A DNA stretch of 64,000 nucleotides, taken from assembly GCA_902598015.1 (NCBI GenBank), contig CACJZT010000005.1, positions 1-64,000 on the forward strand, read 5' to 3'. A program made the position numbers and the translations under genes. Positions 25,768-34,742 of this stretch are shown piece after piece. How positions within the stretch are numbered: the stretch's first letter is position 1; each line of letters starts with the position of its first letter. The stretch comes from an uncultured Pelagibacteraceae bacterium. GTDB taxonomy: Bacteria > Pseudomonadota > Alphaproteobacteria > Pelagibacterales > Pelagibacteraceae. The notes beneath the pieces were generated by a model. It saw nothing but the letters and a program-made list of their open reading frames with translations. It was not told the origin of the DNA and did no database searches.

Positions 25768-27477
25768 CTAACTATAAAGATTTTCAAAATCTTTTTTATA
25801 TTTATTTACAATCTTATATCTTTTTAACTTTAATGTTGGAGTTAACATTCCATTTTCAATTGAAAATTTTTCTTTAATAACAAAATATTTTTTAATATTT
25901 TCAATTTTTGAAAGATTATTATTTAATTTATTAATCTCTTGAGTGATTTTTTCTTTTTTAATATTTGAAAATTCATCATTTAAAACTAATAATGCTACTA
26001 GATAAGGTTTATTATCTCCATATATAACTGCTTGCTCAATAAATTCTAAATTTACTAATTCATTTTCAATTTTTAGTGGAGAAATATTATCCCCGCCAGG
26101 AGTAATAAGAATATCTTTTTTTCTATCAGTAATTTTTAAATAATTATTTTCAAATACTCCAATATCTCCAGTGTGCAGCCACCCATCTTTCAAGACTTTA
26201 TCAGTCTCTTCTTTATTATTCCAATAACCCAACATTACATTTTCACCTTTTACTAAAATTTCACCATCCTCAGCTATTTTTACAGCATTTCCCTTAAATG
26301 GTGGGCCAACAGTATCTATTCTAATATCATCTATTGGATTACAGCTTACTACTGGAGAAGTTTCTGTTAATCCATAACCTTGAAGAGTTGGTAGACCAAT
26401 GGCGTTTAGGAAATATCCAACTTCTTTATCTAATGCACCTCCACCAGAAACAAATGTTTTAAGAGAACCACCAAATTGTGATTTTATTTTTTTTCTAACT
26501 AATTTCTCTAGCATGATATCTTGTATTTTTTCAAAAAAAGTTAAATTTTCTTTTTTTATTTTTTTTAGACCTAATTCTAACATTTTAAGTATTAATTTTT
26601 TTTTCAATCCTATGGCTTTTTTAAAACTTGCATTAATTTTTTGGTAAAGGTTTTGATAAAATCTTGGTACGGCCGTCATAATTTCTGGAGAACAATCACT
26701 CATATTTTTAACTAATTTATCAATACTTTCTGCATAAAAAATTCTAGCTGCTACAGTGATTTGTACAAATTGGACAGTGTGCTCGTATGAATGTGAAAGT
26801 GGAAGCCAAGTAAGGAACCTAGGCTGTTCTTTAGTTAATAAGGGTTTTAGGATATCTATTGCACCCTCACAATTATTCAAGATACCTCCATGACTTAAAA
26901 TCACTCCTTTAGGATTTCCTTGTGTACCTGACGTATAAATTATACAAGACGGATCTTTTCTTGAGGCTAGAGATTTATGAATTGGTAAATTTTTTTTAAT
27001 ATTATTTTGGATTAAATCTTCTAAGTTAATATAATCAATTTCTACACTTGGTAATTTTTCAAAAGAAAATATTTTTTTTACAAAATTTTTGTTCTTAATA
27101 ACATTTTTTAATTTATTAAATTGTTCAATGTTTGAGACAAAAATTATACTTGGGGCACAGTCATTAAGAATATAATCGTAGTCATTTTCTGCATAAGTTG
27201 TGTAAGCTGGAACAGTTATTCCATCAGATAACATAATTGCTAAATCTGTTATAAACCACTCAGGTCTATTTTCAGAAACTAACAAACATCTGTCGCCTTT
27301 TGATAATAACTTTCTTAATTCGTTAGAAACTAAATTAATAAAATCGTAGGTTTCTTGCCAAGAGTAATTTTTTCTTTTATCGCCTAAAGTTGATAGTAAA
27401 ATTTTATTTTTATCAATTTGTTTATTAAACTGATCAAAAAATAATTCGGTTAAATTATTAATTTGTTTTAAGTTCAT
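25768..27477 (-). CDS. long-chain acyl-CoA synthetase (AMP-forming)
   Basis: 569-residue ANL-superfamily ligase of the FadD/FAA type. AMP-binding motif IIYTSGTQGNPKGVILSH, the YGLTETSPVVSCNP segment, and GWLHTGDIG with DRKKDILITPGGDNISP (fatty-acyl linker motif) are present. It activates fatty acids to acyl-CoA at the membrane face. The frame is open to a TTG at 27495, but that codon is inside tRNA-Leu, so the ATG at 27477 (MNLKQINN) is chosen. It is transcribed directly after tRNA-Leu, with a 9 bp gap. Confidence 0.92.
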   Translation of the reverse strand: MNLKQINNLTELFFDQFNKQIDKNKILLSTLGDKRKNYSWQETYDFINLVSNELRKLLSKGDRCLLVSENRPEWFITDLAIMLSDGITVPAYTTYAENDYDYILNDCAPSIIFVSNIEQFNKLKNVIKNKNFVKKIFSFEKLPSVEIDYINLEDLIQNNIKKNLPIHKSLASRKDPSCIIYTSGTQGNPKGVILSHGGILNNCEGAIDILKPLLTKEQPRFLTWLPLSHSYEHTVQFVQITVAARIFYAESIDKLVKNMSDCSPEIMTAVPRFYQNLYQKINASFKKAIGLKKKLILKMLELGLKKIKKENLTFFEKIQDIMLEKLVRKKIKSQFGGSLKTFVSGGGALDKEVGYFLNAIGLPTLQGYGLTETSPVVSCNPIDDIRIDTVGPPFKGNAVKIAEDGEILVKGENVMLGYWNNKEETDKVLKDGWLHTGDIGVFENNYLKITDRKKDILITPGGDNISPLKIENELVNLEFIEQAVIYGDNKPYLVALLVLNDEFSNIKKEKITQEINKLNNNLSKIENIKKYFVIKEKFSIENGMLTPTLKLKRYKIVNKYKKDFENLYS

Positions 27478-27485
27478 ATATTTTT

Positions 27486-27572
27486 TGGTGGGCAAAGAGA
27501 GAATCGAACTCTCACAGTATTGCTACTATTGGATTTTGAGTCCAACGCGTCTACCAGTTCCGCCATTCGCCC
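27486..27572 (-). tRNA. tRNA-Leu (CAA)
   Basis: An 87 nt class II tRNA with a long variable arm. The acceptor stem pairs GGGCGAA with TTTGCCC, discriminator A and encoded CCA follow. The anticodon stem TTGGA/TCCAA encloses the loop CTCAAAA (anticodon CAA), and the T-loop is GTTCGATTC. It reads UUG, the minor Leu codon in such AT-rich genomes. Confidence 0.97.
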
Positions 27573-27637
27573 ATTTATTTTTAGTTTCATAGAATTTAAA
27601 TAATAGTATTAAAACACTATTTATATTAAAAGAAAAT

Positions 27638-28246
27638 ATGTTTAAGGAACTATTTAATAAAACAATTAAACTTGCGGGACATAAAAATTCCAAAAAAATT
27701 TTAGGGTTCATATCTTTTATTGAGAGTTTCATATTTCCTATTCCACCAGATGTTCTAATTATTCCAATGACTATTGCGGACAGACAAAGATGGATGAGGA
27801 TAGCAATTATTGCCACGACTGGATCCGTCTTAGGGGCATGTTTGGGATATTTCATAGGATTTGTTTTTTTCAATGAAATTGGAATTAAGATTTTTGAGCT
27901 TTACGGTGTAGATAATACTTCATTTTTAAAAGATAAAATTTCATCAGATGGAGGGGTTTTTGCATGGGCAACTTTGCTGGCTATAGCAGGTTTTACACCC
28001 ATCCCATTTAAATTGCTTACAATAACCAGTGGGTTTGTTCAATTTAATATTGTTTATTTTATAATTGTCTCCTTACTAACAAGAGGATCTAGATTTTTTA
28101 TAATAGCTTTCTTGGTTGGAAATTTTGGTCCAGCTATGAAAAAAATAATTGAAAAAAAACTACTTAAAGTTTCAATTATAATATCAATTATATTGATAGT
28201 TTTTGCTTTTTTAATTTATAAATTTTTACAAAACTTCATGAGCTAA
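27638..28246 (+). CDS. YqaA/DedA-like membrane protein (VTT domain)
   Basis: 202-residue membrane protein of the YqaA branch of the DedA/VTT superfamily. Signs are the early FIESFIFPIPPDVLIIPM motif, a glycine-rich GSVLGACLGYFIG helix and TPIPFKLLTITSGF in the second half. Members are proposed lipid flippases/scramblases or transporters; the specific role is unknown. It opens the run yqaA-dsbB-coq7; dsbB begins one base after its stop. Confidence 0.88.
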   Translation: MFKELFNKTIKLAGHKNSKKILGFISFIESFIFPIPPDVLIIPMTIADRQRWMRIAIIATTGSVLGACLGYFIGFVFFNEIGIKIFELYGVDNTSFLKDKISSDGGVFAWATLLAIAGFTPIPFKLLTITSGFVQFNIVYFIIVSLLTRGSRFFIIAFLVGNFGPAMKKIIEKKLLKVSIIISIILIVFAFLIYKFLQNFMS

Positions 28247-28247
28247 A

Positions 28248-28721
28248 ATGAATTTTATTTTAAAAAGAAAAAATATTTATTTATTAATTTTTATATACTC
28301 AATTATTGCTTTATTATCTGCGATCTATATAGAAAAAGTTCTTGGGTATTTACCTTGTAAATTATGTATTTATCAAAGAATTCCTTTTTTAGTAGCGATC
28401 TTCATTTGTTTTTTGGGATATAACTATATTAAATCTGATAGAATATTAATTGCTTTAATCATTACATTCACACTGAGCACTGCTCTCGCAGGATATCATT
28501 TTGGTATAGAAAATAACATTTTTGAAGAATATGCCGGTTGCACAAACACAAATATAGATATCACAAATAAAGAGAAAATAATCGAAAGTCTTGGAATGGT
28601 TAAAAATTGTAAAGATGTAGAGTTTACTATTTTAGGCATATCTTTATCTGGATTGAATTTTTTAGCATCTTTACTAATTGTATTATTTTCGATAAGAGCT
28701 CTTATTTATGAAAAAGACTGA
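28248..28721 (+). CDS. dsbB: disulfide bond formation protein DsbB
   Basis: 157-residue four-helix membrane protein that reoxidises DsbA and passes electrons to ubiquinone. The first redox pair is CKLC in LPCKLCIYQRIPF, and the second periplasmic pair is formed by the Cys in YAGCTNT and in VKNCKDV. The spacing fits the family. It lies between yqaA and coq7 and overlaps coq7 by 14 bp, so quinone supply and a quinone-using enzyme are co-expressed. Confidence 0.92.
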   Translation: MNFILKRKNIYLLIFIYSIIALLSAIYIEKVLGYLPCKLCIYQRIPFLVAIFICFLGYNYIKSDRILIALIITFTLSTALAGYHFGIENNIFEEYAGCTNTNIDITNKEKIIESLGMVKNCKDVEFTILGISLSGLNFLASLLIVLFSIRALIYEKD

Positions 28722-29241
28722 CAAGAAAAAATTAGAAGAATTTATTAGAGTTGATCACGCAGGTGAAAGAGGTGCAATTAAAATATATGAAGGTCAACTT
28801 TTAGCACTGAAAACATTTAAAAAGGACTCTGAACTATTAAAATTAGTGGAAGAAATGAGAGAACATGAGCAAGAACATAGTGATTTTTTTGAAAATGAAA
28901 TCAGAGAAAGAAATATAAAACCAACTAAATTTTTACCACTATGGGATTTATTGGGAGTTGGTTTAGGTTTCGGCTCAACAATATTAGGAAAAAAGGCAGC
29001 AATGCTGTGCACAGCCTCTGTTGAGGAAGTAATTGATAAACATTACCAAAGTCAAATAGATCAATTACAAGATGATGAGAAAAAACTTAGAGAAAAAATT
29101 AAAAAATTTAGAGCTGATGAATTGGAACATAAAGATATTGCATATGAGCACGGCGCAACAAAAAAAGGATTATATTCAGTAATGGATAAAATTATTAAAA
29201 CTGGCTCAAAAATTGCTATAAATATCTCTGAAAAAATTTAA
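28708..29241 (+). CDS. coq7: demethoxyubiquinone hydroxylase (Coq7)
   Basis: 177-residue di-iron enzyme that hydroxylates 3-demethoxyubiquinone, a late step of ubiquinone synthesis. Di-iron ligands are in IRVDHAGERGAIKIYEGQ, EHEQEHSDFF, and ASVEEVIDKHYQ, with a final ELEHKDIAYEHG. An oxygen-dependent step, consistent with an aerobic organism. It overlaps dsbB and converges on the HNH gene (4 bp overlap). Confidence 0.94.
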   Translation: MKKTDKKKLEEFIRVDHAGERGAIKIYEGQLLALKTFKKDSELLKLVEEMREHEQEHSDFFENEIRERNIKPTKFLPLWDLLGVGLGFGSTILGKKAAMLCTASVEEVIDKHYQSQIDQLQDDEKKLREKIKKFRADELEHKDIAYEHGATKKGLYSVMDKIIKTGSKIAINISEKI

Positions 29242-29810
29242 CTAGGATCTAATTCTACATCCCAATATAAATAATCCATCCAACTGCTGTGTAGAAAATT
29301 AGGAGGAAAATTCTTCCCATTTCTATGAAGATCTTCTGTTGTTGGTTGAAAAGGCCATTGATTTAACTTCATTCCAGAATTCTTTAGCAATCTTCCACCT
29401 TTTTTTACATTACATGCTGAGCATGCAGTAACAACGTTTTCCCAATCAGTTTTACCACCTTTTGATCTTGGAAGAAGATGGTCAAATGTTAGTTCATCAT
29501 TACTTCCACAATATTGACAACTAAACTTATCTCGTAGAAAAACATTAAATCTCGTGAAATTTGGATTTGAACGAGGCTTTATAAAAGATTTTAATGCAAT
29601 AACACTTGGTAACTGCATAGAGAATGATGGGCTTCTTATCATTCTATCATAATGACTTACAATTGAGACTCTATCTAAAAATACAGATTTAATAGCGTCT
29701 TGCCAAGACCATAATGATAAAGGATAATAACTTAATGGTCTATAATCTGCATTAAGAACTAGAGCTGGACATTTTTCGAGTGAAAGATTTTCATTGATCA
29801 TCATAGTCAT
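29238..29810 (-). CDS. HNH-domain protein
   Basis: 190-residue HNH nuclease-fold protein conserved in alphaproteobacteria. The core shows a zinc-knuckle pair, CQYCGS and CSACNVKKGGR, framing LTFDHLLPRSKGGKTDWENV with the catalytic His/Asp/Asn set. The N-terminal part (LVLNADYRPLSYYPLSLW) is the family's conserved extension. The biological role is unknown; it is not linked to a restriction methylase here. The start is MTMMIN; the ATG a few codons later is also possible. Confidence 0.87.
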   Translation of the reverse strand: MTMMINENLSLEKCPALVLNADYRPLSYYPLSLWSWQDAIKSVFLDRVSIVSHYDRMIRSPSFSMQLPSVIALKSFIKPRSNPNFTRFNVFLRDKFSCQYCGSNDELTFDHLLPRSKGGKTDWENVVTACSACNVKKGGRLLKNSGMKLNQWPFQPTTEDLHRNGKNFPPNFLHSSWMDYLYWDVELDPS

Positions 29811-29868
29811 AATTATTTAATATATTATATATTATTATTAATCAATGTAACAAAAAAGTTAATTCTTT

Positions 29869-30525
29869 TTAAATATCAAAATTATCTTTGATAAATTTTA
29901 ATGCATTACTTGAAGCTTCAACTGGTATATGATGGTCGCAGTCTTTGATCATTAAAGTTTCTATACTAATATTATTGCGTGTAAAAAAATCTTTTGCTTC
30001 CAATAAATTGTAGGGTTGAACTATTTCATCTTTTTCACCATGAATTAATAAAGTTTTTGTTTTAGAAATTAATCTTAAACTAAGATCCTCCTTATCTATA
30101 ATCTTTCCAGAAAATCCAACAATACAATTATAAGGATCTTTAGAAGTTAGGCCCAAGTTTATTGACATCATGCAACCCTGACTAAATCCAGATAAACATA
30201 TCTTTGAATTTTCCAAATTATATTCTGCTTTAACTTCTTCAATATATTTTCTTAATTTATCTTCAGCTTTTTTTACTTCATTTAAAATATAATTTTTATC
30301 ATTTATTTCTAAATCAAACCATTGATAACCAATTGGATTAATTTTACATGGTTCATGTCCATTCGGACATAAGAATACTGTGTTGGTTAAAAACCTTTTC
30401 CAATTCAGAGTTAACATACTTATATCTTTTCCATCTCCACCGTATCCATGAAGTAAAATTACTGCATTTTTGATGTCAGACCCATTTTCAGGTTTTATAA
30501 TTGTTGATTCAAGGCAAAATGTCAT
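29869..30525 (-). CDS. phospholipase/carboxylesterase-family serine hydrolase
   Basis: 218-residue alpha/beta hydrolase of the YpfH/carboxylesterase 2 family. LLHGYGGDGKD is the oxyanion-hole region, GFSQGCM the nucleophile elbow, HGEKDEIVQP the acid and CDHHIP the catalytic His. It probably acts on short- or medium-chain esters or acyl-thioesters. It stands alone between the HNH gene and the divergent HIG1-like gene. The substrate is not known. Confidence 0.87.
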   Translation of the reverse strand: MTFCLESTIIKPENGSDIKNAVILLHGYGGDGKDISMLTLNWKRFLTNTVFLCPNGHEPCKINPIGYQWFDLEINDKNYILNEVKKAEDKLRKYIEEVKAEYNLENSKICLSGFSQGCMMSINLGLTSKDPYNCIVGFSGKIIDKEDLSLRLISKTKTLLIHGEKDEIVQPYNLLEAKDFFTRNNISIETLMIKDCDHHIPVEASSNALKFIKDNFDI

Positions 30526-30574
30526 AGATAAGTAATTATGTTTTTTTATTTTAAAAAGAAACTAAAATCAAAGT

Positions 30575-30775
30575 ATGATTTCTGAAATATTTGTTAAAAT
30601 TGCAGCTATTGTTTTGCTTGCAGCTGTAGCTGTAGTCTTAATTCTTGGAATTAGAACTCTTTTTAAAGGAGACGGAGATAAAAAAACATCTAACAAATTA
30701 ATGCAGCTTAGAGTTTTACTACAATTTGTTGCTATAATTGTGCTTGTAGCATTAGCTTACTTTTATAAGAATTAA
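30575..30775 (+). CDS. HIG1-like twin-transmembrane small protein
   Basis: 66-residue protein with two membrane helices (about 8-26 and 46-63) joined by a basic loop. The loop-to-helix pattern SNKLMQLRVLLQFVAI matches the HIG1 hypoxia-induced domain, whose mitochondrial relatives associate with cytochrome oxidase/bc1 supercomplexes. A similar role in the respiratory chain is inference. It converges on the TlpA-like gene with a 4 bp overlap. Confidence 0.78.
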   Translation: MISEIFVKIAAIVLLAAVAVVLILGIRTLFKGDGDKKTSNKLMQLRVLLQFVAIIVLVALAYFYKN

Positions 30776-31302
30776 TTTAATTCATTTAACCAATTTAAAA
30801 ATTCATCACTGTTAAAATCTATTGAGCCAACAATTCTTGCAAACTCATAACCATCTTTGTCAATGAATAGTGTTGTAGGTAGTCCTCTTAATTTTAAATT
30901 TTTTGCAATTCCAGCACCATCACCGACAAAAACTTGTAATTCATCTATTTGCAGGTCATCAAAAAACCTCTTAGATGTACTAATATTCTCTCCACCGATA
31001 TTTATTGGGATAATCATTATTTTTTTTTCACCCTTAAGTTTTTGAAGGTCGTTTAGTGATGGCATTTCCTCTCTACAAGGGGCACACCATGTTGCCCAAA
31101 AATTCAAAATAATTAATTCAGATTTAAAATCTTTTAAATTAACTTTATTTCCAGCCTCATTTAAAAAGTCAAAAAACTTAATTTTTTGTTTTTCCTCATA
31201 AATTATTAGATTTTTTATATCTGGTGCTTCTATTGAATATGAAGAACTAAATGATATGAAGTAAAGAAATATTATTTTAATGGATATAAATATAAATTTC
31301 AT
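30772..31302 (-). CDS. TlpA-like periplasmic thioredoxin
   Basis: About 176 residues, with an N-terminal signal/anchor helix (MKFIFISIKIIFLYFISF) and a thioredoxin fold. The active site is FWATWCAPCREEMPSL (WCAPC), followed by GLPTTLFIDKDG with the cis-Pro. Such proteins reduce periplasmic disulfides, often for cytochrome c maturation. The frame extends to 31341, but the ATG at 31302 gives a sensible signal peptide and avoids overlap with divergent argH. Divergent start codons are 19 bp apart, so promoters must be very compact or internal. Confidence 0.87.
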   Translation of the reverse strand: MKFIFISIKIIFLYFISFSSSYSIEAPDIKNLIIYEEKQKIKFFDFLNEAGNKVNLKDFKSELIILNFWATWCAPCREEMPSLNDLQKLKGEKKIMIIPINIGGENISTSKRFFDDLQIDELQVFVGDGAGIAKNLKLRGLPTTLFIDKDGYEFARIVGSIDFNSDEFLNWLNELN

Positions 31303-31321
31303 AGATTTATAATTGAATAAC

Positions 31322-32710
31322 ATGAGTAAAAATAAAAACAATAAACCAATTTGGGGTACAAGAATTAAGAAAAATGCCTCAACTTTATTTAAAAAAGTTG
31401 GTGGTTCATTACCAGTAGATAAAAGACTATTTAAAGAAGATATTGAAGGATCAATTGCTCATGTCGAAATGCTTCACAAACAGAAAATTATAAATTTCAG
31501 AATAAAGAATAAAATAATCTGGGGATTAAAAAGAATTAAAAATGAAATTGTAAAAAAAAAGTTCAATTTTGACTATGATTTAGAAGATATTCATATGAAT
31601 ATAGAAAACAGATTATTTGAACTGATTGGTGATGATGCTGGATATGTTCATACTGCTAGATCTAGAAATGATCAGGTAATTACCGACCTTAAATTATGGT
31701 TAAAAGAAGCGACAAAAAAAATAATAATTTTATTAGATAATACAAATTCAAACATTCTAAATGTTGCACAAAAAAATATCAGAACAATTATGCCAGGATT
31801 TACACATTTAAAGAATGCACAGCCATTATCTTTAGCGCATTATCTACTAGCATATGTTGAAATGTTTAAGAGAGATAAGAAAAAATTTAAGAATAATTTA
31901 GAGTTTTTAGATGAAAATCCTTTAGGCGTAGGGGCATTATCTGGCACTTCTTTTAAAATTGACAGAAATTACACCACAAAAAAACTTAAATTTAAAAAAC
32001 CCACAAACAATTCTGTCGATACTGTTTCTGATAGAGATTTTGTATTAGACTTTTTGTATTCTTCTCTATCTTGCTCTTTACACATTTCTAGAATTGCCGA
32101 AGAACTCATAATTTGGAATTCTGATGCATTTAACATGATAACTTTAAATGATAAATTAGTAACCGGTTCGTCTATAATGCCACAAAAAAAGAATCCTGAC
32201 CCATTGGAATATTTGAGAGGTAAAACTGGAACATTTATAGGAAATATCAATTCAATGATTTCAATATTAAAAGGGTTGCCTTTATCATATTTTAAAGATT
32301 TACAGGATGACAAAGAAATTGTTTTTAAAACAAATGATCAATTAAAAATATCACTGTCATTGTTGAATGATGTAATAAAAAATTTGATAATAAATAAAAA
32401 AAGTATGCTATCCCTTGCAGGAAAAGGTTTTACTACAGCAACAGATTTATCTGATTTTATTGTAAGAGAGCTTGGATATCCATTTAGAAAGGCATACATA
32501 CAAACAGCAAAAATAATTAATCTGGCAGAAAAAAAAAACAAAAAACTTCACGAACTAGAATTGAAAGAAATAAATCAAATTGAGCCAAAACTTACATTAA
32601 ATGTTTATAAAATACTAAATCTGGAAAATTCAGTTAATTCAAAAAAATCTTATGGCGGAACTTCTTTTGAGAACGTTAAGAAAATGATAAAAAAAGCTAA
32701 AAATGAGTAA
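31322..32710 (+). CDS. argH: argininosuccinate lyase
   Basis: Last enzyme of arginine synthesis, splitting argininosuccinate to arginine and fumarate; 462 aa. The fumarase/lyase signature GSSIMPQKKNPDPLE is intact, as are HTARSRNDQV and TGSSIMPQ substrate loops. The frame is open to a TTG at 31313, but the ATG at 31322 (MSKNKNNK) is preferred. Followed by lptM and lysA, each overlapping its neighbour, a conserved alphaproteobacterial order. Confidence 0.95.
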   Translation: MSKNKNNKPIWGTRIKKNASTLFKKVGGSLPVDKRLFKEDIEGSIAHVEMLHKQKIINFRIKNKIIWGLKRIKNEIVKKKFNFDYDLEDIHMNIENRLFELIGDDAGYVHTARSRNDQVITDLKLWLKEATKKIIILLDNTNSNILNVAQKNIRTIMPGFTHLKNAQPLSLAHYLLAYVEMFKRDKKKFKNNLEFLDENPLGVGALSGTSFKIDRNYTTKKLKFKKPTNNSVDTVSDRDFVLDFLYSSLSCSLHISRIAEELIIWNSDAFNMITLNDKLVTGSSIMPQKKNPDPLEYLRGKTGTFIGNINSMISILKGLPLSYFKDLQDDKEIVFKTNDQLKISLSLLNDVIKNLIINKKSMLSLAGKGFTTATDLSDFIVRELGYPFRKAYIQTAKIINLAEKKNKKLHELELKEINQIEPKLTLNVYKILNLENSVNSKKSYGGTSFENVKKMIKKAKNE

Positions 32711-32819
32711 AAAAATTTTAATTATTATACTTTGTTTATATTTCGTAGTTGCTTGTGGCCGTAAAGGCGATCCAGAATATAAATCTGAACTAAGTAAGAA
32801 TATTCAAAAAGTATCATGA
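32703..32819 (+). CDS. lptM: small lipoprotein LptM (YifL-like)
   Basis: 38-residue lipoprotein. The signal sequence MSKKILIIILCLYFVVAC ends in a lipobox with the lipidated Cys18, followed by CGRKGDPEY, which matches the CG-x-KG-P pattern of the LptM/YifL family. In E. coli LptM helps LptD fold and mature for LPS export. It overlaps argH by 8 bp and lysA by 4 bp, in the same place as the lipoprotein between argH and lysA of other proteobacteria. The tail is shorter and more charged than usual. Confidence 0.82.
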   Translation: MSKKILIIILCLYFVVACGRKGDPEYKSELSKNIQKVS

Positions 32820-34030
32820 GATATATAAAAAATAAATTTTTTATTGAAGGAAAAAACATTGAGAATCTAACAAAAAAATTTAATACACCTTTATACTGCT
32901 ACTCTTATAAAAATTTAAGAGAAAATGTAGAGAATTTTAAAAAAGCTTTTAAGGAAATTAAACCTTTAATTTGTTTTTCTGTAAAATCTAATTCAAATAT
33001 TTCATTGTTAAAAGAAATAAAAAAACTTAGCCTTGGGGCAGATGTAGTTTCAAAGGGTGAATTATATGCATCACTTAAAGCTGGTATTGATAAAAATAAG
33101 ATAGTTTTCTCTGGAGTTGGTAAAACAAGAGATGAAATTGAGTATGCAATTAAACAAAAAATATTATTAATTAATTCTGAGTCTTTAAGTGAAGTTTTAG
33201 CAATTGAAAAAGCTGCAAAAAAACTAAATAAAGTTGTTGATATAGGACTAAGATTAAATCCAGATACAGATGCTGAAACATTGAAACAAATTTCAACTGG
33301 TAAGAGTGAAAATAAATTTGGTGTAGATAAAAAGACTTTTGTAAAAATTATTGATTTGATGAAACAATCAAAATTTATAAATATTAAATGCTTAAGCGTT
33401 CATATCGGTAGTCAAATCTTAAACCACAAACCTTACGAAAAAATGCTAAATGTTCTTGATAAACTTTTAAAAAATTTAGATTATAAATTTGAGATCATTG
33501 ATTTAGGTGGTGGGATGGGGATAAACTATGATAATAAAACGAAAAAACTTGATTATACAAAATATAAAAAATCAATAATTAAATTTAAAAATAAATACAA
33601 TTGTAAAATAATTTTTGAACCTGGAAGATCTATAATTGGAAATGTTGGTATACTTGCATCAAAAGTAATTTATTTAAAACATAACAAAACAAAAACATTT
33701 GTAATATTAGATGCGGCAATGAATGATTTGATAAGACCAGCTTTATATAATGCAAAACATAGGATAATTCCATCCCTAAGAAATATGTCACGATCAAAGA
33801 AAATATTAGAATTTGTAGGCCCAGTATGTGAAACAACTGATAAATTTTTAACAGAAAGGAAATTTCAGAATATAAAAGAAAATGATATTATGATTATTTG
33901 CGATACAGGTGCCTATGGTTATTCATTATCATCTAATTATAATCTTAGATTAAGACCTGCTGAAATTTTGATTAAAGGAAATAAAGTAAAGATTATAAGA
34001 AAAAGACAAAAAATAACAGATATTATCTAA
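32816..34030 (+). CDS. lysA: diaminopimelate decarboxylase
   Basis: Final enzyme of lysine synthesis, converting meso-diaminopimelate to lysine with PLP; 404 aa. The PLP lysine lies in ICFSVKSNSNISLLKE, the phosphate-binding region in EIIDLGGGMGINY, and EPGRSIIGN and CDTGAYGYSLSSNYN supply substrate-binding residues. All are typical of fold-type III decarboxylases. Its start overlaps the lptM stop by 4 bp (ATGA). Confidence 0.95.
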   Translation: MRYIKNKFFIEGKNIENLTKKFNTPLYCYSYKNLRENVENFKKAFKEIKPLICFSVKSNSNISLLKEIKKLSLGADVVSKGELYASLKAGIDKNKIVFSGVGKTRDEIEYAIKQKILLINSESLSEVLAIEKAAKKLNKVVDIGLRLNPDTDAETLKQISTGKSENKFGVDKKTFVKIIDLMKQSKFINIKCLSVHIGSQILNHKPYEKMLNVLDKLLKNLDYKFEIIDLGGGMGINYDNKTKKLDYTKYKKSIIKFKNKYNCKIIFEPGRSIIGNVGILASKVIYLKHNKTKTFVILDAAMNDLIRPALYNAKHRIIPSLRNMSRSKKILEFVGPVCETTDKFLTERKFQNIKENDIMIICDTGAYGYSLSSNYNLRLRPAEILIKGNKVKIIRKRQKITDII

Positions 34031-34043
34031 CTTAAAACTTATA

Positions 34044-34742
34044 ATGAGAAATATCCTCTTTAAAAGTATATTTTTTTCTGGATTAATTTTAATATCTATT
34101 ATTTTTCTTCCATCATTATTACTACCCAAGAAAATCACTCTTTTTGGAGGTAAACTTTTTGGACACTGGTCATCATTCTGTTTAAAAATTTTTTACTCAA
34201 CCAGCATAGTAATAAAAGGTCAAGAAAACATAATTAATAACGAAAATTTCTTTATCGCATGCTCTCATCAATCGATGTTTGAAACTTTTTTTTTACAAAC
34301 AATATTTAATTCACCAATTTTTATTCTTAAAAAAGAACTATTAAATATTCCGGTATTTGGTTGGTATTTAAGAAAGATAGATTCTATTTCTGTGAATAGA
34401 AATAAAGTTTCTAGAGAAAACCTTAATTTTACTGAAAAAATTAAAGAAGTTATGGAAAAAACAAAAAGACCTATAATAATTTTTCCACAAGCTACTCGAG
34501 TTCTACCAGATGAAATTATTCCTTTTAAAAAGGGGGTTGGAAGAATTTACAGAGAATTAAATGTAAAATGTCAACCCGTCGCTATTGACTCTGGAAGAGT
34601 ATGGCCAAAATCTGGAAAGATGAAGCCTAATAAAACGATTACTATTTCTATTTTAAAACCAATTAACACAGGTATCGAAGAAACAGAATTTGTAAAATTA
34701 TTGCAAAAAGAAATTTATTCCGAACTTGGTCTTGCTAGCTAA
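34044..34742 (+). CDS. plsC: 1-acyl-sn-glycerol-3-phosphate acyltransferase
   Basis: 232-residue membrane-associated acyltransferase that makes phosphatidic acid from lysophosphatidic acid. An N-terminal hydrophobic segment precedes motif I CSHQSMFET, an H-x4-E form instead of the common H-x4-D; this variant is frequent in alphaproteobacteria. Motif III reads FPQATR rather than FPEGTR. Motif II (SVNRNK) is standard. It is 13 bp after lysA and converges on dnaN with a 4 bp overlap. Alternative: an acyltransferase of the same fold with another acceptor. Confidence 0.85.
   Translation: MRNILFKSIFFSGLILISIIFLPSLLLPKKITLFGGKLFGHWSSFCLKIFYSTSIVIKGQENIINNENFFIACSHQSMFETFFLQTIFNSPIFILKKELLNIPVFGWYLRKIDSISVNRNKVSRENLNFTEKIKEVMEKTKRPIIIFPQATRVLPDEIIPFKKGVGRIYRELNVKCQPVAIDSGRVWPKSGKMKPNKTITISILKPINTGIEETEFVKLLQKEIYSELGLAS

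Noticed and set aside
27478-27495. TTG start of the acyl-CoA synthetase
   Set aside because: It lies within tRNA-Leu; the ATG at 27477 fits.
29238-29810. HNH gene as a mobile or restriction element
   Set aside because: It is a conserved alphaproteobacterial single gene; no methylase, intron or inverted repeats nearby.
29811-29868. TA-rich block between the HNH and esterase genes
   Set aside because: Simple low-complexity sequence; too short and irregular to call a repeat or site.
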